A stretch of DNA of 64,000 nucleotides from Dastarcus helophoroides (lineage: Eukaryota; Arthropoda; Insecta; Coleoptera; Bothrideridae). Positions 38,411 through 51,817 of the stretch are shown piece by piece. The notes under the pieces are model-generated. The model was not told where the DNA came from, made no database searches, and saw nothing but the letters and a program-made list of their open reading frames with translations. Location: positions 15,860,639-15,924,638 of the forward strand of contig CM053326.1 in the NCBI GenBank assembly GCA_028583605.1, read 5' to 3'. The translations under genes and the position numbers were made by a program. Numbering within the stretch: the first letter of the stretch is position 1; each line of letters opens with the position of its first letter.

Positions 38411-40390
38411 TTGTTTACCCATAAATAGAAATAAAAAAATATTGCTCAACCCACTGACAGATCGATCCACCTAAGGTGCTGAATGTAGAAAGGTAAAATT
38501 ATGACAAGAGTGAATAGGATAACTTAGTGGATCACAACACCCATAAAAAATGAGTTTTTATAAAACCAAAGTACTAAGAGGACTTTCTGTACTAAAGGCA
38601 ATTCTTATTTCACTCGAAGTCATGTGTAGTAGAACAAAGGCAGGTCCGTCTATTCTGTGGCAAAAAAATACGTATTTTCATTAAAAAAAATAGTTAATGC
38701 TCTGTGGTATTCCGAAATACGTCACCCTATATATGAATCAATGCGTCCAATTTATAGGTTGCCACAATGGCCTTATAATGTTTTTTTCTGAAATCGATTT
38801 TATAAGGCCGAAAAATAGTTGAGCACTCTTGGCTAACAGGCATGTCGGTTTGTCAACTATTTGTTTTTAATTTCAAAAACAATGCACCACTGTATCACAA
38901 TGGAAAGGGCTTTAAAATATAGTATTACAAGTAGGGTAGTGGAGGTTGCTATTAGTTAAGAGGATGAAATATATTAAGTTGGCTTCACCGTCAAAAAAAC
39001 AAACTAAGAACATAAATCGACCGGTCTTGGCGAATTCTGAAACATAGTTTGGATTTTTATTTATAGGGAGGGGTCAAGTTTTTGTTGAAAGATCCTGTAT
39101 ATATTATTTTTTCAATTCTATGAAATGCTTGAAATACCGAAGCCATATTCTTCGATAAGAATAGAAAATTTAAGATTAACTCGAAAGCAAATGAAGACGT
39201 TAATACGTAACTTTATCTTGGTCGGAATCTTCTGATTTTTGTAGATGTTTTTCAGTACCCACGCGTGCATATTATAAATGATTTTTCAAAAATTGACTTC
39301 AGTGCAAATTCGAATAACTTCCAATATTCAAATATAGGTGTTTGAATATGTTATTTGCTATTTTCCTGTATCAATAAATTTTCCTTCAACGCAGACATTT
39401 AAAAAAAACATAAGATCAATAATAACTCAATGACCGGTGGTGTGTTTCCATGACTTACGTATCAAATAATTTCAACAATCGGAATCTGAGGGGTTTTTCA
39501 ATCAAATAAAAATTAATAAGAAATATTTACATATAGGTAAAGGAACATGTACAAATTGATAGAATATTATGTTGTCATCGAACTGACTAATCAAATTAGT
39601 GTCAATAAATTTAAAAATTGAATTCTTAAGTTATATTTTCTCAAAATACGGCATTGTTGATTAAAACATCCCGTATATCAAAAATACTTATTCACTATTA
39701 GTTTAAATTGCAATGTGTAATAACAAAAATAATATCCTTATGTTTGTGAGAGATATTCAGATTTTTATTACGTTGACGTAGGGTAAATTAAAAACTAGAC
39801 TAAGAAACATGGAAGTCCGGGAATATGCTTTTATGATACTACGAGGTACACGTAGTGTTTATTTCCTGAAATCGCAATAAATATTACTTAAATTAAGGAA
39901 TTTTTATAATTTCATGACATTTTTCATTTTCATTTAATCTTCTATGAAATCGTTCCCTCGACAATCACTAATTCTTTTTTTTTTTGTTATTTGGTACAGG
40001 AGAGTTGTGAGTAAATTTACTATTGAATATTATATAGTTCTTTTGAGTGCCATGACAATGAAAAAAATATTTATGCATCAGCTAACAGTCACTAAAAAAA
40101 ATGGCGTAACCGATTTACCGATTTTTTTAAAATAAACTGAGATTTTGAACTTTAAAAATAGGGACAATATTGGCCTCTATTAGTATTAGTTTCACCAATA
40201 TGCTGTTTTCTCTTTATTTTTCCTTATAAATATGAGCTGAACTGGTGTAATACTATATACATTAAAAAATATTTTATTTGGTGACGTAAAAGGAACATTA
40301 TTTTGTAAGGTCGATGGAAGTCAAGTTCAAACGCACCCAAAAATCCATTTCTTTGGAGGAGAAATTTATATATGAATTACATTTTTACTT

Positions 40391-40680
40391 ATGCCATGTC
40401 CAAGATTTACTACCCTGTTTCATGCACTCATGCAGTCTATAGTTACAAAATCTATGGATTTCAGTTACTGCAAACCGGTTTTCGGTATCTGTTCTACCGT
40501 AGTCTCCTCTTCAACCATAGCATTAGCCGAAAGAAATGGTTCTGGAATCAGACTTTCTACCAGGTCCCATAGTGATTCCAAGTTGTTTTGTTTATCTTCC
40601 AGTCAACCAAACAGTTCTGGATTGTTTCCAGCGGAAGCATAACTGAAGTGATCGCCTTCATATAATAAAGAATCTGAGGG
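40391..40680 (-). pseudogene. Unrecognised protein-coding remnant, minus strand
   Basis: The minus strand reads LYEGDHFSYASAGNNPELFG, stop, LEDKQNNLESLWDLVESLIP, EPFLSANAMVEEETTVEQIP, KTGLQ, stop, LKSIDFVTIDCMSA, stop, NRVVNLGHGI. This is low-bias, acidic protein-like sequence in one frame with three stops, so it is best read as a decayed coding segment. No intron signals are evident and there is no recognised family. The plus-strand ORFs over the same bases are its shadows. Confidence 0.45.
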
Positions 40681-42120
40681 TCTTTTTTTCTGGCCTATTT
40701 CTCTTGCGAAAAGGTTTGTTAGCTTGTTCAGGGGGAGTTTGAATTTTATCTTGGTTAATGCTCTGAACTGTTGGTATTAATTTTTTTCTGTGGTTTTTTT
40801 GGGTATTTCATTTTGTTCATTTTTCTTTCAGTCTAATAAAGAAAATTTTTTCTACGATGTTTACATTTAAGTGTAAACGGTATTTATTGGACAAATTTCA
40901 GTTTTTTTTTTGAAATCAGATTGCAGCTTTTCTTTCAGCTTTTTTTGATTGCTATAGTCCGCGTAAGAGCGACTGCCAAATTTTTTTTTATATTTGTTAG
41001 GCATTCCAAAATTACATTGGAAAGTTATAGAACTATTAAAGACGAATTGTGGAACCAGGTTGAACCAGATTTGTACTTTAGAGTAGACTAGGACTACTTT
41101 GACCATGAGTCAAAGTAAGTCGTCTAAGTGGGCCAAAGATGTACACGTTCTCCAAACAGGTTATGTTCAAAAAAACGTTTAACAGGCATAAAAGTAGAGG
41201 ATTCCAGAGTCTGCGGAAAGATCTATATGTATTATATTTCATTTGCCAGATTTTTGGCTCAACGTGTAAGATTTGCAGCAATAAAAGTTTGTTGCTAAAG
41301 AATACGCGCTAGAACAGCTTTATTGGAATTTGATTTTATCGATATCTATTAGCCATAAAACCACAGAATTGAGCTTCAAGTAGTTTGCACAAATGTTCCA
41401 CCTATTAGAAGAAGTCATCACTTCGCTCCTTTGGCGGCCTATTTTATTTGTAGAAAAATTCAAAACACTTTCTCTGGCTGATACAAAGTAACACCTTAAG
41501 AGACAAAGTAACCCTGATTTACGGTACTTACCCAGACTGTTTCCTGATGATTTCTTAAGAACGGACTAAAATACAGAAATAACGTATTTTGGGGTGTGAA
41601 AGTTCACCGAGAAAGTAGATTGATTCCAGAAAAAGATTTTTTTTTTCAAAAAAATTACAATTGTCTCAAAAACGGTTAGTGACAGAGACTTTAAAATTTA
41701 AATCTTATAAAGGATGTATCATTTAAAATTATTAGTGCCATGTCACAAAATAAACATTATTTTCTTTAAATTGTCAGTTATCCAAATGCGTGAGACACCC
41801 TATATAAAAGAACATCACATCGTGGTATTTTTTAAACTTGATGCAATTTATTCATTAAAAAATAATGTTATTAACTATTGTTTTTTAATATTTAGTCAGT
41901 TCGATTATTCGCGACTGGAAGAACCATGTCCAAGGTACTATTGAAGTGAAAACCTTGAATTTCTTGATACGGTCCAATCCTGGAAAAGTATATCTTTTCT
42001 GACTGACCGTGTAAGCTTTATTTTAAATATTTATTTTATACTATTTATCCGTAATATCATGTATTTCACAATATTAACTATCCGAAGGATTCTAGTCTAT
42101 AAAATAAATAGATCTACTAA

Positions 42121-42276
<156 letters not shown>

Positions 42277-42293
42277 TAAATTTTTTTTCTTGT

Positions 42294-42407
42294 TGGAACG
42301 GACTGGTCCTCTGTTATCTTTAAAAAAAATAATATACAAACGCGTTAGAGTAACTGTTCTATTTTTTAGTCTTTTTTGGTTTCGGGGAACAGGATTTGTA
42401 TATCAAA
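42294..42407. repeat. Family A fragment next to SIK exon 2
   Basis: Starts GGAACGGACTGGTCCTCTG and carries AACGCGTTAGAGTAAC, then TTTTTTGGTTTCGGGGAAC. It corresponds to the outer tail and one arm of the 54046-54287 element, without the CTGANGA half of the core. It is followed at 42440 by CAGGGCCGATGCAGGACC, a hAT-like end. Confidence 0.65.
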
Positions 42408-42779
42408 GGGACATAAAGTTCTGAAAAAATACGCAAATGCAGGGCCGATGCAGGACCAACTCGTTCACATAGGCGAACTAGGCGACCACCTAGTGCGAGA
42501 TCAGCAAATTTCAAAGGCGGAAGAGCCAGCAGCAATAAAATAAATCGATTTTGTGAATTCCAAAGAGTCACGAAATTTTATTTCCATTCCCACATATTTC
42601 CAGGAGAACGCTAAGCGGGCGAAACCTCAAGTAATAAAAACCTCAGTAATAAAATTAATTTTCGGAAAATTTTAATTATAACTTCTTTCCTAAATTTTCT
42701 ATATCGGTCTATGTCAAGGGTGGGCAAATGCGTTCGTTGAGTTGAGTGTGTCTCCTCTTCAAATTTTAATGTTTTTTTT

Positions 42780-45690
42780 TTTAATTCAGAACTTTTTACA
42801 ACTCTTGTTAAAAGTTTAAGTTAAAAATTTAATAAAATTCCAAAGTTTATAAAAACATTTTCGCACTTCCGAACTTCTTTACGGACAAAATTTCGAACTT
42901 AAACTAGCGATTTTGCTGAAATAATTCAAAATTTATATAAAATGGAAATTATTACATATAAAACCAACAAATATTCAAAAAAACTTCTTTTTATTAAAAA
43001 AAATGGTCGTGAATAACGTCTCATCAATCAAGTCCCAATTTCGCAAACAGAAGACGAAAAAAAAGACGTCGTTTGAGGAAAATTAAGAAAAAAAATAAAT
43101 AACTAAAAAAATGTGTAGAAAAAAGCGAAATTTTCAGATAAAATTGATGTTCATGAAAAGAAGAAAACCAAAAAAATTTGCTCGTTTTTTCATGTCGAGT
43201 ATCTTTTTCGAAATTTTAGTTTACATTTTAAAATTCTTATTATTTTCGAGACTAAACTAGAAATTTTGAAAAAGAATCAAAGTTTGAAAAATGTCTTTAA
43301 GCATTTTAAGATAAAATATAAAATCGGGATCAGAAAAATTTCGAAAAAACAGTCAAAACGTGAAAAATAAAACTAAAAACTAGAATCCGGAGAAAATAAA
43401 CCAAAATTTAGAAAAAATAATAACTTACGTAATATACATATAAAAAAAATGGCAGCATTTCTAGAATAATATCAAATTGAAAAATAAATTGCATTCATTA
43501 CAAAAGGCATGAATTTTTTATTTTGAAAAAAAAAGTTGAAGATTTCTATAAAAAGTCAAAATGTCAAGTTTCAAATCGGAAAACTGTATGAATTGAAACT
43601 GAAATCCATAGAAAAAAAATCAAAATTTTTAAAAAAAGAATTAATAATTTATATTATCTAGACTAATATTATAAAGAGAGAACTTTTGATCCACTAAAAA
43701 ACTAGTAAATTTTGTTTTATAAGCTAAAAATAAAGTTTTCGAAAGCAATTTTGGTTCCATAAGATAAAATTTTAGAAGGTTGAAAAAAAATTCAAAAACT
43801 TCAAGAAAGTCAAAATTTTGAAAAAAAAATAAGTTTCAAAAAGTGGCTTTTTTAAAAAGTTAAAAATTATGAAACCAAAACGGAAAAGGGTTCAAACTTA
43901 AGAAAACCCAAATATCATTGTTTTTAGAACTTTAGAGCAAAAGTTGAATTTTCGAAAATAAGACATAACTTTCAAAAAAGAAGTCTAAATTTTAGAAACA
44001 TTCAAAATATATTTTAAAAAATAAAAAATACAAAAAACTTACCAAAAAAACAATTTCAAAATTTGAAGAGAAATGTGACATTTTGAACAAAAAAAATCAA
44101 AATTTTGAAAAAAATTAAAAATATTGACAAAAAGACAGAATTCTAAAAAAAATTAAAGATACATAGTTTTAAACAATTTTTACAAATTCCATAAAAATCA
44201 AATATTTTAATAAGGTCAAAAGTTTCCAAAAAAGTAAAATTTTTCGAAAGTCAAAATCTTCAAGTAAAGTAGAAACTGAGGGAACAAATCAATTTTTTAA
44301 AAATCGATCGAAATTTCCAAAGAAAATAAGTGGACATTACTAAAAAAGATGACGAAATTCTTACAAGTCGAGTTTTTACGATAAAATAAAAAATTTCGGA
44401 ACAGACTAAATTCTTCCAAAAAGTAAACTAAGAGAATACAAATTTTGAAGAAAATTTGAAATGTTCAAAAAACTCTAAATCCTAAAAAAGTTCAAATTTT
44501 GAAATATTCGAACTTTAAAAAAAATCGAAATTGAAACAAAAAGTAAACATCTTTATTAACTTTTTTAAAGCAGAATTTTTTGAAAAAGTCAAAATTTTGA
44601 AAAATTTAGAAAGGAATTTCGAGTAGAAGTTTAGAAATAGAAGATCAAAATTTTTATAATCTAAAATTTAAGAAAGTCAATTAAAAAATGAAAATGTAGA
44701 AAAAACTGGAAACGGTGAAATTTTAAATTTTCATTAGGAGTGCCAACATTTTCAGGAAAGTTCGAAATTTTCAAGTGAGATTTTAAAATCAAATGGGAAT
44801 TGCAAAAATGTCGAATTAAAAAAAAAAGAAGAAATTCAAAATATTAAAAAAGGCAAAATTTCGAAAAAAAATTGAAATCTGGAAAGACGATATTTAGAAA
44901 AAATCAAAAATTTCAAAAAAGTAGAAATATTCAAAATAAGTGACATTTCTTAAAAAAAGTTGAAATTTTGAAAAAAGAGTATATCTTTTTTAAACAGAGG
45001 GAAATTATTAAAAAAAATCGCGGTTTTCCAAAAAGTCATAACTTTGAATAAAAATTAATATTTTCGAAACTTAACATTTTCAAAAAAGAAGAAGGTCAAA
45101 TCTTTCAAATAAGGTGGAAATTGAAAAAAGATCGATTTATTAAATTGCAGTTTTTAAAGGTCACCATTTTGAAAAAAGTTGAAATGTTCAAAAAAACAAA
45201 ATTTAAAAAAAAAGAGTAGAATTTTAAAAAAGTCAAAATTTTCAAAAGGTCGAAAATTCGAGAATCGAAATTTTCAAATTCGAGATTTATAAAAAGCTGG
45301 GATTTTCAAAAAAGCAAAATTCTTCAAAGAAAATCGAAATTTATAACAAAATAAAAATTTCGGGAGAAAGCCGAAATATTGAACAAATCAAAATTTTCAA
45401 AAAAACTCAATTATCAAATGAACGTTTTCAAAAAATTTAAAATTTTGAAAGTATTTAAATTTTGAAAACTAGCGTCGAAGTGTTTATCCTTAAGTTAAAA
45501 TTTTAACAAGGTCGAAAGTTCATAATTTTTAGCAATAAGAATTCATACTATTCAAAAAAAGTCCAAATTTCGAGAAAAATTCGAAAAGTCTGAAAAAAAT
45601 TGAGCTTTTCAAAAACAGTAGAAATTTTTAAATAGACTAAAATTGTCGATAAAAAATCATACAAAAAAGAGTAACATTTTTCGTATTACA
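42780..45690. repeat. A-rich quasi-periodic array in intron 2
   Basis: About 2.9 kb of TCAAAATTTTGAAAAA-type units, A-rich on the + strand, with no coding content. The ORF at 45720-45977 just after it is lysine/asparagine-rich and unrecognised. Confidence 0.7.
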
Positions 45691-46509
45691 CTCATTTCCT
45701 TAAATTATCAAGGTAAAAATTGAGAATTGGGTACAAATATGTATTTGGTTTTGGTCGAATTTCAACCGCAAGCGATTTTAGGAGTACACAAATAAAAAAT
45801 CCCAACATTTCGGGAATAATTTGGAAACTAAAATACAAATTGCATTACAAACGACTGTTTAAAAAATATCGAGAACAAAGTCTACATGTTGATGTTAAGG
45901 TCAAAATTTTTGATAAATATGTAAAAACTAAAAGTGCGAATTCTTTACTGCGAAAAAAGTTAAATTGTTACGAATAATAAAGAGAATTAAATTCAAAAGT
46001 ATTTCGTGATTCTTTTTGCAAAAGTTTCTATTTTACGCCTTCCATATTTATTATTTTCGTAATTTTAAAAATAAAATTGTTTCGAAAAAAATCTACCATT
46101 AAAAATTATTCTCGAATCTTTCAAAAAAATATTTCGAAGTCAAAGCCACAATTTTAGGAAAAATTCAAATTCAAAATTGCCTCATGGAGGTCATAACTTC
46201 AACATAGACTTCGATATTTTGCACCATACGATGTTACAAAAATAAATTAAATACTTTAATCGAAATTTTGAAATAATTGCCGCATATGTGTTGACAGTTC
46301 TGCTTTAAACTTGCACTTAACTTTTCATCGATCATTTAACTCATAATCGAGGGTTGTTTTGTTTGTTTTGAAGAAAAAAAGTTTATTGGGCGGCATTTCG
46401 AAGAGTTGCATTTGCATCATATTGAGAAAATTTACCGCACGGCCCTAAGCGAAACGTCGAAGATTTTTAGTAGTTCTTTGACACGCGGTCCAATCCCTTC
46501 CTAACCATA

Positions 46510-47045
46510 CATAGAATGGACAATAAGTAATGGTACATAGAGCAAGAGTAGATTTTTCGTATAAAAATAACGTGATTTAGCCATATTTACTTTATACCAA
46601 AAGTTGATATTAACGGAGATACAGGGTGATGAAAACATTTCTTTATAAACAAGAAATTTGCCATAGGGGGCTATCTTTGGTCAAGAAATTCTAATTTGCT
46701 AACAGATTGCCAGTAACCCATTTAAAATTAACATCCCTGGGTGGACAAAAAAGTTATGATGATTTAGAATTATGCAGGATAGCACAGGTAGCGCCCCCTA
46801 TCAGCTATTGGTAATATGTTAGCAAATTAGAATTTGTCAACTTAAGAAACCCCCTTGTACCAAAGTTCGTGCCTATATTACAATTCATTCCATAGTTATA
46901 CTAAAAAGTCGAATTTTTTTTTCAACTTTGACACCCTGTATCTGTTAATATCAACTTTTGGTATAAGGTAAATGTCGCTAAATCATATTCTTTTTATTCC
47001 AAAAAGCCACCATTGCTGTGTGTTCCATTACTTATGGTCCACCTG
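46510..47045. mobile_element. Mariner-type MITE, palindromic, about 536 bp
   Basis: Flanked by TA (46508-46509 and 47046-47047). Ends read CATAGAATGGACAATAAGTA on the left and CAGGTGGACCATAAGTAATG on the minus strand at the right. Internal mirrored landmarks are GATATTAACGGAGATACAGG, CATAGGGGGCT and TAACAGATTGCCAGTAACCC. A truncated relative lies at 12750, with a similar flank. Confidence 0.8.
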
Positions 47046-47321
47046 TATTAAACAATCGATTATACTTCAATTCTATGATCATAGTGACGATAAACAAATA
47101 ATAAAGTTCAATTGATATTGTAAATTCCGCATTATGATAATTTAACGATAATAAAACTATTCATTTTTTAATGTTTATATAATTACTTTAGTCAGTTTTG
47201 CACGTGTGAACAACTCAACAATTCAATCAAACTATCAATAAATTGTAAATATCTTAAACCCAGTTTCATGCGTACAGTTCGTTAACACCACCTTCAACTT
47301 GACTGGCCCTGACGCCAGCTG

Positions 47322-47348
47322 TGACGTCATAGAGCGTCGCCAGGCAAC
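47322..47348 (+). promoter_or_regulatory. CRE palindrome plus RFX-type X-box in a GC-rich island
   Basis: TGACGTCA at 47322-47329 is followed 6 bases later by GTCGCCAGGCAAC at 47336-47348, which fits the X-box pattern GTNRCC-N-RGYAAC bound by RFX factors. The surrounding 47280-47390 is clearly GC-richer than the rest of intron 2. Together this suggests an intronic enhancer or alternative promoter; function is inferred only. Confidence 0.4.
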
Positions 47349-48984
47349 TGCACAATTCGATGCATCGTTAACGTCCCGGACGAAATGTGTATACTACAAT
47401 AGTCGAATTACAAGCTTCTCGCAGTAATTGATTTATTCTTTTTTTGTTTCAAAACGTGGTAAAGCAAACTAATTAAAGGGAAAATTGGAAAGAATTGGAA
47501 AGTTTCACTTTAACGTTACGATAAAAATTATAGTATTTTATGCTTTAGAGTGGTGTATGATGCATTGAACCAAACGAAAGTTAACTATTGCTTCGCGCTA
47601 TGATTGCCACTGTGGCGCAAAGTAGTGATATCAAAGACACTCGTGCTACCTAACTGAATTAATATTAGTTGATCATAAAAAGAGGTGGATTAAATTACAG
47701 TCCTCTATCGATATTTAAATGAGGAATTAAGTAGAAAGCATGCAGGGAGTAATGGACGTTTGTGTGCAATTAACAGCATTAAATATTACACTACTTTGAT
47801 CAACGTCAAATAATTTGAATTTGTCGAACGTCAGAAAAAAGTCTATCATATTAGGCATCTATTTTCATCTCTTTTTTGGAGTATTTAGTGTTTTCTCAGA
47901 TTATTTTACTAACATTTATCATAAAGTTGTTTTAAAATTCTACTGTATTTTGTTACATATTTACTCCATGTAGACAATGTGGATATTCGTTACACTTCGC
48001 TTTTATATTATCTTTCTCTTACCATTAGTGTGACTGTGGGTCAAATTAAGCCAATTGACTCAGATTTTGAATCTTACTTCCTATGAATGAATATCAATTG
48101 TGTTGTAATGACAATCTTAGCGCAAACCAATGGTATGTAACTTTAATCATCAAAAAGGCGTTTAAGCTTGGAAATGTATTTGGAAATAATCCAATAAGTC
48201 ATATGATTACAGCCATATGTTTCAGATAACGAAAGAAAATTTAGGATAATTATAATTAGAGACCGGATTATATGCATTTGCCTATGCATTTTAACCCATT
48301 TTCACCGGATACTACATATTTTCCCTAAAATGATGCATATTTTGAATATTTTTCGACGGGTTCTTCATCACTGAAGTCTTACTAATCGCTGGGTGCGACG
48401 TTTACTCACCTTGGTTAAAGCAATTCATCGAAAATTTATATTCAACTAAATGAGCACCATTTTTTCCTCAAAACCCGCTTTTTTTGCAAAATTTGTGTTC
48501 TATTTAAAAACTTCTAAATTATTAAAATGTGACTTCTTTCTTATCAAAATCAAAAAATTAAAAATTTTTATCTCGAAATTTTTTGTTTTTTTTCTTTAAA
48601 ATTTCCATTTCTCAAAATTCGATCTTTTCTGAAAATTTCCACTTTTTTAAAATCCGAATCCAGTTTCAATTTGTGTATCAAAATTTGCGTTGTTCTCAAA
48701 ATTTGGTCGATCTTTTGATCAGAAAAGTAAAGACCGTGAAAAAAATGTTTTTGGAATTATTGATTTTTTGTAAATAGACAAAAGACCTAACCAATTTTCT
48801 TTGAAAATTTCAATGTTTTCGCGATTTTTAGATCCCATTTTTTTGAAAATTCAAACTTGTTTTTCAAAATGTGAACATTTATCTCAATATTGGAAACGGT
48901 GGGGCCCTTGTCTCCCTATGATTTAAGCAGTCAAGAGCAAATAAATATCCAACCCGAAAATGTAAAGTTAGTTTTTCTCAAATA

Positions 48985-49871
48985 CAGTCATACCTCCCTA
49001 TAACGAACCTCCATATACCTAATACCTCTATATAAGGAATTTTTTCCAGGGAATGTAGCATTTTAAGCAAATTTACACGTACAGTAGACTCCGCTAAAGT
49101 CGCGCTTACCTTACTGGATAGACCGTTAAAGTTGCTACTCCCCGTTATCCCTACCATTGTCGAAAAATATATACGTTTTATTACTCCTTGCGCGGTTGAG
49201 TGGGTTATTCAAAAGTAGTGCTGAAACTCGGAAGTCCAATTCGTTATTCGAAAATTAAAGTGGGGGAATATCCGGGCAACTTCAGAGATCGTATCTTGAC
49301 GACTTTGACGAGCGGACAACTTTAACGGGCGCAACTTAAGCGGGAGTCGACTATAGATTATCTCCATTTAACGAACAGGATACCTCCTTACAAAGAATTT
49401 TTGAACCAAGATTTTTCAAGGTTTAATTAGATTTAATAATGGCCTTTCGTTCAGAGAAAGTGCTAATGACATTGCAAGATTTGATTTGTTTATAATTCCA
49501 TCGCGTTCAAAATAAGTAAATACTGAATTTTTGGGATACCCCATGCTAATGACTTTATTTATCTGCTAGTATGAATGGGGTTTACAGTTTGAGAACACAC
49601 CTGAACTTGTTTTCAATGCGTTAAAAAAGTGCGAAGCATTTTTTGAATAGCAAACATTTTCTAAATTCTCTCTTCAAACAGAAATAACAGATTTTTTTAA
49701 ATTAAATTTATTTTATCTACATATGTTTGTTTATATAATTTTAAATAAATGTGTAATGTGAAATTCTACATAATATTTGTGACTTTTTAATGCTACCTTC
49801 CTATAAGGAAAACCTCTCTATAGAGAATTTTTTTGTAGGATCTTCGAATTCGCTATACGGTGGTTTGACTG
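48985..49871. mobile_element. Pogo/Tigger-like element, 887 bp, with nested insertion
   Basis: Flanked by TA on both sides (48983-48984, 49872-49873). The left end is CAGTCATACCTCCCTATAAC; the right end on the minus strand is CAGTCAAACCACCGTATAGC. Mirrored TCTATATAAGGAATTTTTT-like strings support the pair. No transposase. A second pogo-like MITE is inserted at 49082. Confidence 0.75.
49082..49353. mobile_element. Pogo-like MITE nested in the 48985 element
   Basis: Starts CAGTAGACTCCGCTAAAGTC after TA (49080-49081) and ends, on the minus strand, TAGTCGACTCCCGCTTAAG, before TA (49354-49355). 272 bp, GC-richer than its host element, no ORF. Confidence 0.8.
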
Positions 49872-51634
49872 TATTGTCCATTTTTTTTTCCAAATTTAAA
49901 TCATTGAGATATCTTGAATGTCTACTACATTTTGTCTATTTCGGTGACATTTCTTTTTTAAAATTCAACTTTCTTCCAAATTTAGTTTCTCAATTTTAAG
50001 GTTTTTCTTAAAATTTAGTCTTTTTCGAAACGTATTTTTTTAACATTGGGTCCTTTTTGAAATTTTCTACCTGCCAAAATTAGAACTTTCAGACTTTTTC
50101 TCCAAATTTTCGTGTTTATCTCAAAATTCTGTATTTAATATTTCTGGAAAAGTCGACTTTTTCTTCAAAATTTGTCTTTTTCTCGAAATCTCGATCTTTT
50201 TCTCGAAATTTCTGTTTTCTTTTCAAAATTTGTATTTGAAAATTTAAATTCTTTCGTCGAAATTCCTCTTTTTCTCGAAATTTCGAAATTTTTCTCAAAA
50301 ATCATCTTTTGGAAATTTCGACTTTTATGTTAACATTATATTCAGTACGGTCCTAGAAATCTCAACTTTTTCTTCGAAATTAATCTTTTTTTAAAAATTT
50401 TGATTTTTTTTTGTTCAAAATTGATCTTTTTCTTAGACAACTATTCTCAAATTTGACTATTTTTTCAAAATTTAATTTTCTATGGGAAATTTCTATTGCT
50501 GTCTCGAAGTCTCGTCTTTTTGCTAGAAATACGTCTTTTTCGAGATTTTTGACTATTTTTTCAAAATTAGTTTTTTTTCTCAAGTTTGCATTTTATTCCA
50601 AAATTAACTTCTTTTTAAAATTGACTTTCTTCGGAAAATTTCAAATTTTTTCTTAATATTTGATCCTCGAAATTACAACGTTTTTTCTCTATATTTCGCC
50701 CTTTTCCGAAATTCCGTTATTTTAGGTTATTTTCTAAAAATTTAGATCTTTTAGAATCTGCATTTCCAGAAATTTTAATTAAATTCCTAAAGTTTCTAGA
50801 AATTTCAACTTTTTCATCAAAATTCATCTTTTTCTCAATAGTGATGTTCTTTTAAAATAAGTGTTTTTCCTAAAATTAGGCTTTATTCTCGAAATTCTGC
50901 TTTTTAGCCCTTTCATTCAAAAATTATCTTTTTTTTAAATTTCGTAAATTTTCTTAAAATAATAATTTTAAAGAAAAAACTCGAAATTTTCAAAACAAAT
51001 GTAACAATTTAGAGGAATTCAAGTATTATAAATGTTATTTTTTGACAAAAGTAAAAGATTTTTAAAAAATGCCAAATAATTAAGAATCTTGAATTAAAAA
51101 AAAAAAATATTTTGAAACAGTCGAAATTCTTAGAAAAGCAAAATTTTTAAAAAATGAAAAATTAAGATAGAACAGTTCATAGAAGATCTAAAATTTCAAA
51201 TAAAAATAAAAATTTTGAAACAAAAATTAATTTTTGAAAATATTGAATTTTGAGAGTCGCAATTTAAAAAAAGTCGTAATTTTGAAGTCTCTGTTTAAAA
51301 AAAAGACGAAATTTAAAAAAACTTGCAAATACCCAAAAAAGTCGAAATTAAAAAAAAAGAAATCAAAACTTTGGAAAAAGGCCAACATTTTTAAAAAAGT
51401 CAATCCATCCTGAAATTTGTTGAAAAACTTTCAAGTCTTACTTTAAATTGTTGGAAAAATGTCGAAAGTCAACAATGTCAATGTCAACAAACTCAGAGCA
51501 AAACAAAATTCAGAATTTATTAAAACTAAATTGATTTTAAGAATAAAACTAAATTTCGAGAAAAACTTTTAAATTTGAGCAGGCACATACTAGAAATTTA
51601 TCAAAATTGGAGCAAATTTGTTCTAACTGACAGC

Positions 51635-51817
51635 AAACTTGTATCTGAAAATCTATTCAAATTAGAAACAAATTTGTTCACACTAGAAATGAACTTATTC
51701 AAATCAAGAGAAAATTTGTTTAAATTAGAAACAGACCTACTCAAATTAGAAGCAAACTTATTGAAATTAAAGCAAATTTGTTTAAACTGGGCGCAATTAG
51801 AAGCAAATTTATTCTAA
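51635..51817 (+). repeat. 21-bp minisatellite encoding leucine heptads
   Basis: About eight imperfect 21-bp units of the form AAATTAGAAACAAATTTGTTC. In one frame they translate to LFKLETN/LLKLEAN heptads (within the open frame 51575-51817). The length is a multiple of three, so the frame stays open, but this follows from the unit and is not evidence of a gene. Confidence 0.8.

Noticed and set aside
50116..50656. Lys/Glu/Phe-rich ORFs resembling charged coiled coils
   Set aside because: They translate the TTTTTCTCGAAATTT-type low-complexity array, and both strands give ORFs.
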